The notes under the pieces: model-generated
The model's input: only the letters and a program-made list of their open reading frames with translations
What the model was told of the DNA's origin: nothing
Database searches by the model: none
Assembly (NCBI GenBank): GCA_002378845.1
Contig: DFRY01000043.1
Location: 156,842-165,190, forward strand
Length of the DNA: 8,349 nucleotides
Reading direction: 5' to 3'
Origin: Ruminococcaceae bacterium UBA3451
GTDB lineage: Bacteria; Bacillota; Clostridia; Oscillospirales; Acutalibacteraceae
In this document: one piece after another, positions 1-4,567 of the stretch
Layout of the letters: each line of letters opens with the position of its first letter
Position numbering within the stretch: position 1 is the stretch's first letter
Program-made: the position numbers and the translations under genes

Positions 1-1
1 C

Positions 2-1216
2 AGCTTTTTCGCGCTGCCGCAGTCCCCGCAGCTTTACAAACAGCTTTTAATGCTTTCCGGTTTTGACCGCTACATGCAGGTTGCCCGCTGCTTCCGCGAC
101 GAAGACCTGCGCGCCGACCGCCAGCCGGAGTTTACCCAAATCGACTTTGAAATGTCCTTTGTGGATGACAACGACGTGATGGGCATTGCCGAAGGCTTTA
201 TGAAGCTGGTTTATAAAAATGTTCTGAATATAGACATTGAAACCCCGTTCCGCCGCATGACTTGGCACGAGGCCATGCGCCGCTTCGGTTCCGACAAGCC
301 GGACCTGCGTTTCGGTCTTGAACTGACTGACTTGGGCGAAGTTTTGAAAAACACGGAATTCCGCGTATTCAAGGGCGCGCTGGAAGGCGGCGGAAGCGTG
401 CGCGGCATTAACCTGAAGGGTAAGGCCGAAAGCCTGAGCCGTAAGGAAATCGACAAGCTTGCCGAGTGGGTGAAACCTTACGGCGCGAAAGGCCTTGCAT
501 GGACAAGACTGACCGAAGCGGGGGAGACCTCTTCCTACGAAAAGTTCCTTACTCCGGAAGAAGCGGCTGCCGTGCGGAAGACCTTGGGCGCGGAAACCGG
601 CGACGTTCTGTTCCTTGTGGCAAGCGACGAAGACAGTGTGGTTTATGCCTCTCTTGGCGCTCTGCGCTGCGAACTGGCCGCACGCTTTGATCTCATTGAC
701 AAATCCAAACCCTGCCTGCTGTGGGTCACCGACTTCCCGCTGTTCGAGTACAGCAAAGAAGAGAACCGCTGGACGGCGATGCACCATCCGTTTACCTCGC
801 CGCGTCTGGAAGACATCGACAAGCTGGAAAGCGACCCGGGCAATGTCTGCGCCATTGCGTACGATATGGTTCTGAACGGCAACGAAGTCGGCGGCGGTTC
901 CATCCGCATTAACAATCCGGAACTGCAGCAGCGCATGTTCAAAGCGCTCGGCTTTACACCGGAACAGGCGCAGGAACGTTTCGGATTCCTGATTGACGCG
1001 TTCCGTTACGGTGCTCCGCCGCACGGCGGCATGGCTTTCGGCCTTGACCGTCTGGTAATGCTCATGCTCGACTGTGACAGCATCCGCGACGTGATTGCGT
1101 TCCCGAAGGTTGCTTCTTCTGCGGAACTGATGACCAGCGCCCCCACCGGCGTTGACCCGGCTCAGCTGGTTGAGCTTGGCATCGGCATTCTGCCGAAGGA
1201 AGAATCCGCCGAATAA
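2..1216 (+). CDS. aspS: Aspartyl-tRNA synthetase, C-terminal part (5' end outside window)
   Basis: Class II aminoacyl-tRNA synthetase that charges tRNA-Asp with aspartate using ATP, in the cytoplasm. The reading frame is open from the window edge, so the gene starts upstream. About 404 residues are present; bacterial enzymes have about 590, so the N-terminal anticodon-binding OB fold and the start of the catalytic domain are missing. Visible landmarks are the ALPQSPQ segment at the very start, motif 2 with FRDEDLRADRQPEFTQ (about 92-139), the bacterial-type GAD insertion in the middle (about 330-640), and motif 3 GGMAFGLDRL with its ATP-binding arginine (about 1025-1054). The end, with AFPK and a SAPTGVD segment, is typical of bacterial AspRS. 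The insertion marks it as the bacterial rather than the archaeal/eukaryotic type. Whether it is discriminating or also charges tRNA-Asn cannot be judged from this part. An intrinsic terminator follows directly, so aspS ends its transcription unit. Confidence 0.97.
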   Translation, partial: SFFALPQSPQLYKQLLMLSGFDRYMQVARCFRDEDLRADRQPEFTQIDFEMSFVDDNDVMGIAEGFMKLVYKNVLNIDIETPFRRMTWHEAMRRFGSDKPDLRFGLELTDLGEVLKNTEFRVFKGALEGGGSVRGINLKGKAESLSRKEIDKLAEWVKPYGAKGLAWTRLTEAGETSSYEKFLTPEEAAAVRKTLGAETGDVLFLVASDEDSVVYASLGALRCELAARFDLIDKSKPCLLWVTDFPLFEYSKEENRWTAMHHPFTSPRLEDIDKLESDPGNVCAIAYDMVLNGNEVGGGSIRINNPELQQRMFKALGFTPEQAQERFGFLIDAFRYGAPPHGGMAFGLDRLVMLMLDCDSIRDVIAFPKVASSAELMTSAPTGVDPAQLVELGIGILPKEESAE

Positions 1217-1225
1217 AACTTTTCA

Positions 1226-1259
1226 AGGCTCCTGTGCGCTGCGCAGGAGCCTTTTTTTA
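1226..1259 (+). terminator. Intrinsic terminator after aspS
   Basis: AGGCTCCTG (1226-1234) pairs perfectly with CAGGAGCCT (1244-1252). The stem continues inward through a T-G wobble and two GC pairs to a three-base loop. A run of seven T follows (1252-1258). It lies 9 bases after the aspS stop codon, the classic rho-independent form. Confidence 0.93.
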
Positions 1260-1448
1260 ACGCGATTTTCTTGTTTCGTTCCGCGTCCAGGAATACCGTA
1301 TTGAACATAGCCGAAACTTTTTGGGGATACCGGGGATACTGAGTGTGCAGGGGGATTTTATGAAGTACTCTCGTTGCACGTTCAAAATTCCCGGCACGGC
1401 CCGAGGGCGAAACCACAAACCACAATTTGAACAATATTCCAACTGTCC
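1260..1448. other. Gene-free spacer between aspS and queH
   Basis: The whole aspS-queH gap is 284 bases. Between the aspS terminator and the queH promoter I see no convincing gene, RNA or repeat. Short open frames exist on the minus strand, but they have no ribosome binding site, resemble no family I know, and run across the queH promoter. No preQ1-riboswitch-like sequence is visible ahead of queH. Confidence 0.5.
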
Positions 1449-1477
1449 TTGCCGTTCCCGTTTCCAAATGATATAAT
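1449..1477 (+). promoter_or_regulatory. Sigma-A type promoter for queH
   Basis: TTGCCG (1449-1454) and a perfect TATAAT (1472-1477) are separated by exactly 17 bases. The predicted start is near 1484, giving a leader of under 20 bases before the queH start. The leader is too short for a riboswitch, so any control would be at initiation. Confidence 0.75.
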
Positions 1478-1500
1478 TGGAGTAGAAAAGAGGTGCGCAC

Positions 1501-2136
1501 ATGGTCAAGGTGAATTATCAAAAGCAGCTCGATGAACTGATTGCCGGGCTACACGGCGAAACGCCCACGCTGTTCCTGCATGCCTGCTGCGCGCCGTGCA
1601 GCAGCTATGTGCTGGAGTATCTGGCGAATTATTTTAAAATTACGCTGTTCTACTATAACCCGAATATTTCCCCGGAAGAGGAATACCAAAAGCGTGTTGC
1701 GGAAGTGAAACGCCTGATTGCGGAACTTCCGGTAAAAAACAAAGTTACTCTATTGGAAGGGAAATATGACCCGGAATCGTTCTTTGCGCTGGCAAAAGGA
1801 CACGAGCAGAAACCGGAAGGCGGCGAGCGCTGTTTTGCGTGTTATTCGCTGCGCCTGAACGAAGCCGCACAGCTTGCCAAAGCGAGCGGGTTTGATTACT
1901 TTACCACCACGCTTTCCATCAGTCCTTATAAAAACGCACAGAAGCTGAACGAAATCGGCGCCGAACTGGAACAGAAATACGGAGTAAACTATTTGTACTC
2001 CGATTTTAAAAAGAAAAACGGTTATCGGCGTTCCGTCGAGCTTTCTGAACAATACGGACTGTACCGGCAGGACTACTGCGGCTGCGTGTTTTCCCGTGCA
2101 CAGCGTGAAGCGCAGAATGCTTTGAATGCGGATTGA
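1501..2136 (+). CDS. queH: Epoxyqueuosine reductase QueH
   Basis: Catalyses the last step of queuosine synthesis, reducing epoxyqueuosine to queuosine at the wobble position of tRNAs with GUN anticodons (Tyr, His, Asn, Asp). QueH (formerly DUF208) is the non-orthologous, cobalamin-free replacement for QueG and is an iron-sulfur enzyme. The 211-residue protein is full length. It shows the N-terminal HACCAPCSSY motif (C29, C30, C33), a YNPNI segment near residue 52, ERCFACY (C111, C114), a TTTLSISPYKN segment near 135-145, and a C-terminal DYCGCVFS (C193, C195). The paired cysteines are the family's cluster ligands. The start is fixed by AAGAGGTG at 1488-1495, five bases before the ATG, and by the promoter just upstream. 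It stands alone between its own promoter and a downstream hairpin. No other queuosine gene is in view. Confidence 0.95.
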   Translation: MVKVNYQKQLDELIAGLHGETPTLFLHACCAPCSSYVLEYLANYFKITLFYYNPNISPEEEYQKRVAEVKRLIAELPVKNKVTLLEGKYDPESFFALAKGHEQKPEGGERCFACYSLRLNEAAQLAKASGFDYFTTTLSISPYKNAQKLNEIGAELEQKYGVNYLYSDFKKKNGYRRSVELSEQYGLYRQDYCGCVFSRAQREAQNALNAD

Positions 2137-2162
2137 TTCTGTGATCTATCGTTTTATTATTG

Positions 2163-2196
2163 ATCTCCTTTTCCGGCAACGGGAAAGGAGATTTAC
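2163..2196 (+). terminator. Probable terminator hairpin after queH
   Basis: ATCTCCTTTTCC (2163-2174) pairs with GGGAAAGGAGAT (2181-2192): 12 pairs with one G-T, and a six-base loop. The tail is only TTTACATT, so the U-tract is weak, but the position 26 bases after the queH stop fits a terminator or 3'-stabilising hairpin. Confidence 0.6.
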
Positions 2197-2312
2197 ATTA
2201 AGGAAACTATGTATTAATTTATACTAAATGTAATAATTAATGTTTGTTTATATCGAGAAAAATCTTTGATTTTCAGTTGTAAAACGTGTTCCGGTGTGTC
2301 CAATTTCTACCA

Positions 2313-2328
2313 TGTTTCTCGTGGAACG
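2313..2328. promoter_or_regulatory. parS-like site (putative ParB-binding sequence)
   Basis: TGTTTCTCGTGGAACG matches 13 of 16 positions of the bacterial parS consensus TGTTTCACGTGAAACA, including the CGTG core. ParB (Spo0J) loads onto parS sites in origin-proximal DNA for chromosome segregation. Two of the three mismatches break the palindrome, so this may be a weak site or a chance match. No parA or parB gene is in the window. Confidence 0.35.
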
Positions 2329-2413
2329 TTTTCCGTTTTTGGTCGTAACAGAAGGGGTTTTAGGGGATTCTGTGGTATTTCCGCAATAAGAAAAGAAAAA
2401 GGAGCTGTTTCCC

Positions 2414-2449
2414 CCACACAGTTTTCAACAATGGTGGAAAACTGTGTGG
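2414..2449. repeat. Perfect 13-bp inverted repeat with DnaA-box-like motifs
   Basis: CCACACAGTTTTC (2414-2426) and GAAAACTGTGTGG (2437-2449) are exact reverse complements around a 10-base spacer. Within and beside the arms, TGTGGAAAA (2445-2453) differs at one position from the inverted DnaA box TGTGGATAA. TTTTCAACA (2422-2430) and GGTGGAAAA (2433-2441) each differ from the box at two positions. The arms have no U-tract after them, so this is not a standard terminator. A protein-binding palindrome or a small DnaA-box cluster fits better. Confidence 0.6.
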
Positions 2450-2547
2450 AAAAGTAAACTTTTGTGTTTTATGCAATGTATTTTCCCAAAATGAATAAAA
2501 AATGCGCGTTTTTGGCCGTCGTGGCCGGCCGCCTCCATCAAACAAAA

Positions 2548-2583
2548 ATAAAAGCCGGGGCTGAAAACAGCCCCGGCTTTTAT
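2548..2583 (-). terminator. Strong intrinsic terminator of the nitroreductase gene
   Basis: A 16-bp perfect stem (2548-2563 with 2568-2583) closed by an AAAA loop has the GC-rich core AGCCGGGGCTG. Read on the minus strand it starts 12 bases after the nitroreductase stop and is followed by a T-rich tail (TTTTATTTTTGTTT). It could also stop weaker transcription from the left. Confidence 0.93.
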
Positions 2584-2595
2584 TCAAACAATTGC

Positions 2596-3123
2596 CTATT
2601 TTAAGGAATTGACGGAAACAGTTTTTCTTGCGCCTTCCCTTTCGGTCAGCTGCTGTGCCGGGTACCCAACTGCAAGGGCGGCAACCGGAGTAAAGCCTTC
2701 CGGCAGATTCAAAGCCTTTACCAGCTCCGGGTCTTCTTTGACCGGGCCAAGAAACGCAAGCAAGTACACACTGCCCAGTCCCAAATCGGTTGCGGCAACG
2801 TGCATATTTTCAATAATACAGGAAGCGTCCGCATATTCCACATAGGGAGCACCCCGTTCCATACTGGAAACGATAATAACCGTCGGCGCACCGTAAAACG
2901 GTTTCATGCTCGGGTTATTAAATGCCTGTGCCGCGGCGGCAGTCATTTTTTCCAGCAAAGCGGAATTCTGTACTACCGTAAGGTGCAGCTTATCGTATTC
3001 GCCCATGGCAATAGGGGCAATCTGCCCCGCGTGAACTACCTTTTCAAGTAAATCCTCGCTGATTTGTTCCGGCTGATAGCCACGGGTGGACTTGCGCAGT
3101 TCAATGGCTTGGAAAGTATCCAT
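2596..3123 (-). CDS. Small nitroreductase-family flavoprotein
   Basis: A nitroreductase-fold oxidoreductase, expected to bind FMN, act as a dimer and use NAD(P)H to reduce nitro compounds, quinones or a related substrate; the true substrate cannot be read from sequence. The 175-residue protein has the N-terminal FMN phosphate motif RKSTRGY (10-16), a central GAPTVIIVSS strand (78-87), the ENMHVAATDLGLGSVYL helix-loop (105-121), and AVGYP (151-155) near the C terminus. It is at the short end of the family and has no fused ferredoxin domain. The start at 3123 is chosen because AAGGAG (3134-3139) sits 10 bases upstream; a frame extending to 3180 has no such site. It is divergent from an HxlR-family regulator across 239 bases, a frequent arrangement in which the regulator controls both genes. 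Confidence 0.9.
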   Translation of the reverse strand: MDTFQAIELRKSTRGYQPEQISEDLLEKVVHAGQIAPIAMGEYDKLHLTVVQNSALLEKMTAAAAQAFNNPSMKPFYGAPTVIIVSSMERGAPYVEYADASCIIENMHVAATDLGLGSVYLLAFLGPVKEDPELVKALNLPEGFTPVAALAVGYPAQQLTEREGARKTVSVNSLK

Positions 3124-3144
3124 ATTGGGGTATCTCCTTAATAA

Positions 3145-3172
3145 ATTATATAATCTTTCATATATCAGAAAA
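3145..3172 (-). promoter_or_regulatory. Probable promoter of the nitroreductase gene
   Basis: On the minus strand a perfect TATAAT occupies 3150-3145. The best -35 candidate is TTTTCT at 3172-3167 with a 16-base spacer, a weak match to TTGACA. A poor -35 with a good -10 would suit a gene that needs activation or de-repression. Confidence 0.5.
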
Positions 3173-3236
3173 CTCCGCATTTGGTTTTTTCCCTTCGCGG
3201 CGATTCCCGGTTATATGAATTGATTTTGAAAAAGCC

Positions 3237-3265
3237 TTTACTCCATTCTTAGCACCTGGTATAAT
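3237..3265 (+). promoter_or_regulatory. Promoter of the first HxlR-family gene
   Basis: TTTACT (3237-3242) and a perfect TATAAT (3260-3265) are 17 bases apart. Transcription would begin near 3272, giving a leader of about 90 bases. The -10 box lies inside an operator-like repeat (3254-3275). Confidence 0.7.
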
Positions 3266-3335
3266 AATCGTACCATGACAATCATTAAAACGCAAGTACG
3301 CAGATTTTTAAAACCAGGTATCTTTTTGCGTACCA
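3254..3335. repeat. Two operator-like direct repeats before the HxlR gene
   Basis: ACCTGGTAT then six bases then CGTACCA (3254-3275) recurs as ACCAGGTAT then seven bases then CGTACCA (3313-3335). Each copy also contains GGTA and TACC as inverted half-sites 9 or 10 bases apart. The first copy covers the -10 box and the second lies in the leader. HxlR proteins bind paired inverted half-sites as dimers, so autoregulation is a reasonable inference. Confidence 0.55.
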
Positions 3336-3346
3336 AAGCAAAAAGT

Positions 3347-3361
3347 GCAAAGGAGCTTTGC
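3347..3361 (+). promoter_or_regulatory. Hairpin enclosing the Shine-Dalgarno sequence
   Basis: GCAAAG (3347-3352), GAG loop, CTTTGC (3356-3361) form a perfect six-pair hairpin that contains the AAAGGAG ribosome binding site (3349-3355) of the gene starting at 3363. If it forms in the transcript it would reduce translation initiation. Confidence 0.45.
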
Positions 3362-3362
3362 T

Positions 3363-3719
3363 ATGACGTGTAATATTGAAGAACTTGACCAGCACCCCTA
3401 TTCGCCGCACTGCCCCATGCAGTACGCCCTGAATTTGGTCGGCGGGAAATGGAAAATCCCGATTTTATGGGAATTGAACCGCAACGAAACCATGCGTTTC
3501 AGTGAATTGAAACGCGCTGTAAACGGTATTACCAACACCATGCTGTCCGCATCCCTGCAGGAGCTGCAAAGCGACCGTCTGGTTCAGCGTGTGCAGTACA
3601 ACGAAATGCCGTTGCGTGTGGAATATTCCCTGAGCGACGTAGGGAAAAGCTTTCTGCCCGTTTTACTGGAGCTTTCCCGCTGGGGTATGGAGCAAATGCG
3701 GCTGCAAAAGGCAAAGTGA
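3363..3719 (+). CDS. HxlR-family winged-helix transcriptional regulator (cysteine-bearing)
   Basis: A 118-residue MarR/HxlR-type DNA-binding regulator. Family features in order are an N-terminal segment with C3 and C17 in HCPMQYAL, the signature VGGKWKIPILWEL (26-38), FSELKRAVNGIT, the recognition helix TMLSASLQEL (about 60-69), the wing with VEYSLSDVG, and a C-terminal dimerisation helix ending SRWGMEQM. In HxlR members such as YodB, CatR and HypR, an N-terminal cysteine near this position senses quinones, hypochlorite or disulfide stress; C17 fits that role, by inference. The start at 3363 has AAAGGAG seven bases upstream and is preferred over an in-frame GTG at 3345 that lies upstream of this site. 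It is divergent from the nitroreductase gene, its likely target, and carries operator-like repeats over its own promoter. No clear terminator follows. Confidence 0.93.
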   Translation: MTCNIEELDQHPYSPHCPMQYALNLVGGKWKIPILWELNRNETMRFSELKRAVNGITNTMLSASLQELQSDRLVQRVQYNEMPLRVEYSLSDVGKSFLPVLLELSRWGMEQMRLQKAK

Positions 3720-3851
3720 GCAGCTGTCACCAATGGTAATAAATCCTATTTTTTCCTTAAAATAAACGAAAAAGTGCCGATTAAATTGCTGTAAGGAAAA
3801 ATGAAACGCAAAAAACCCGATTGCCTTTTATTGACTTTTACAAACTTCGTA

Positions 3852-3880
3852 TTTACATCTTTCCCTCAGGGTGCTATCAT
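3852..3880 (+). promoter_or_regulatory. Promoter for the second HxlR - aldo-keto reductase operon
   Basis: TTTACA (3852-3857, 5 of 6) and TATCAT (3875-3880, 5 of 6) are separated by 17 bases. It is the best promoter I can find between 3720 and 4153. It would give a leader of about 265 bases. Confidence 0.55.
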
Positions 3881-3905
3881 ATTCTTATTATTGTGATGAT
3901 TGCGG

Positions 3906-4133
3906 AGCCGTTTTTGTACGGCTTTGCGTACGGAATCAGTTTGAAAAAAGTCAATTACCTTCGGCAAATGCATTCGAAAAATCGGAACACCGCTCTGTTT
4001 TATAAGTACGGAAAGGTTGTACCGTATTGGCTTAAATCGAAGGAATACCGTCGGGTATTCCGGGCATTGTATTGCCGAATTCTGTTTTTTACGGCGGAAA
4101 TGCCGAATTACGGGGCTTGCCCCGGGTACGGAA
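3906..4133 (+). repeat. Cluster of short hairpins and GTACGGAA repeats
   Basis: GTACGGAA occurs at 3928-3935, 4006-4013 and 4126-4133. Perfect hairpins are AGCCGT-ttttgt-ACGGCT (3906-3923), GGAATACC-gtcg-GGTATTCC (4042-4061) and CGGGGC-tt-GCCCCG (4111-4124), with a weaker CGGC/GCCG pair at 4092-4105. No hairpin is followed directly by a T-run of terminator quality. Confidence 0.5.
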
Positions 4134-4152
4134 GGGCTAGGGAATCCAGGGT

Positions 4153-4554
4153 ATGAAAAAAGATAAGGAAAAAAAGAAAAAGCGCGGCAAACGGGATGCG
4201 GAACAACCGAAAGACGCTTTAAAAAAAGCCCCGGAATCGCCGGAGCAGCCCGAAAACCCGGCCGAAGAGCCGCTGCACCGGGCGCTTTTGCTGGTCGGCG
4301 GAAAATGGAAGCTGCGCATTTTATGGGCGCTTCGCAGCGGCGCCAGCCTTCGTTACGGCGAAATCAAACAGCAGATTCCCGGAATAACGGACATGATGCT
4401 CAGTCAAAGCCTTCGCGAACTGACTGCGGACGAGCTTTGCCTGCGCCGGCAATATCAGCAGATTCCCCCGAAAGTGGAGTATCAGATTACCCCCGACGGT
4501 ACGGAACTGCTTCCCGCTATTGAGCTGCTCCGGTCATGGGCAGTGAAACGTTGA
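4153..4554 (+). CDS. HxlR-family regulator with charged N-terminal extension
   Basis: A 133-residue HxlR-type winged-helix regulator. The core starts at EEPLHRALLLVGGKWKLRILWAL (38-60 region) and continues with YGEIKQQIPGIT, the recognition helix MMLSQSLREL (81-90) and VEYQITPDG (108-116). It ends soon after SWAVKR, so the C-terminal helix is shorter than in the regulator at 3363. About 38 residues precede the core. They are almost entirely Lys, Glu, Pro and Arg (KKDKEKKKKRGKR near the start) and look disordered. The cysteine found at C17 of the neighbouring paralogue is replaced here, leaving only C96, so the sensing mechanism probably differs. The ATG at 4153 has only a modest AGGGA at 4139-4143. 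No better internal start is visible, but the true start is less certain than for its neighbours. Its stop lies inside the next gene's ribosome binding region, indicating one operon with the aldo-keto reductase. Confidence 0.88.
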   Translation: MKKDKEKKKKRGKRDAEQPKDALKKAPESPEQPENPAEEPLHRALLLVGGKWKLRILWALRSGASLRYGEIKQQIPGITDMMLSQSLRELTADELCLRRQYQQIPPKVEYQITPDGTELLPAIELLRSWAVKR

Positions 4555-4567
4555 AAGGAGACTTATC

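Larger units (their letters stand above)
2193..2547. other. Gene-free region with structured DNA
   Basis: No convincing gene lies between the queH hairpin and the nitroreductase terminator. The first 70 bases are very AT-rich. The rest holds a parS-like 16-mer (2313-2328), a perfect 13-bp inverted repeat with DnaA-box-like 9-mers (2414-2453), and smaller inverted repeats such as ACAGAA/TTCTGT (2348-2353 and 2367-2372). A GGCCGGCC octamer sits at 2523-2530. A 63-codon open frame (2266-2457) has no ribosome binding site, resembles nothing I know and reads through the inverted repeat, so I do not call it. Confidence 0.5.
3720..4152. other. Gene-free, hairpin-rich region before the second HxlR gene
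   Basis: Of 433 bases, none supports a convincing gene. A frame open from TTG at 3821 to the stop at 4154-4156 has no ribosome binding site and resembles no family I know. The region holds a 10-bp inverted repeat (3750-3759 with 3792-3801), a good promoter (3852-3880), three copies of GTACGGAA, and several perfect short hairpins: AGCCGT/ACGGCT (3906-3923), GGAATACC/GGTATTCC (4042-4061) and CGGGGC/GCCCCG (4111-4124). It is either a structured leader of about 265 bases or degenerated sequence. Confidence 0.5.

Noticed and set aside
47..1024. Long minus-strand frame opposite aspS
   Set aside because: Antisense shadow of a well-supported synthetase gene.
1478..1500. PreQ1 or other riboswitch ahead of queH
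   Set aside because: The promoter leaves a leader of under 20 bases and no preQ1-aptamer-like sequence is present.
1257..1508. Minus-strand open frames between aspS and queH
   Set aside because: No ribosome binding site and no recognisable family, and they overlap the aspS terminator or the queH promoter and start.
2266..2457. 63-codon plus-strand frame in the gene-free region
   Set aside because: No Shine-Dalgarno sequence, odd composition, and it reads across the perfect inverted repeat; more likely chance.
3801..3896. 31-codon frame with a basic start and hydrophobic tail (MKRKKPDCLLL...)
   Set aside because: AAGGA lies only three bases from the ATG, the frame overlaps the best promoter of the region, and no family is recognisable.
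1289..4051. Shared 11-mer AGGAATACCGT at 1289-1299 and 4041-4051
   Set aside because: In 8.3 kb several 11-base matches are expected by chance, and the flanks do not align.
3821..4156. 111-codon frame starting with TTG
   Set aside because: No ribosome binding site, no recognisable motif, and it is built from hairpin and repeat sequence; kept only as a possible relic in the findings.
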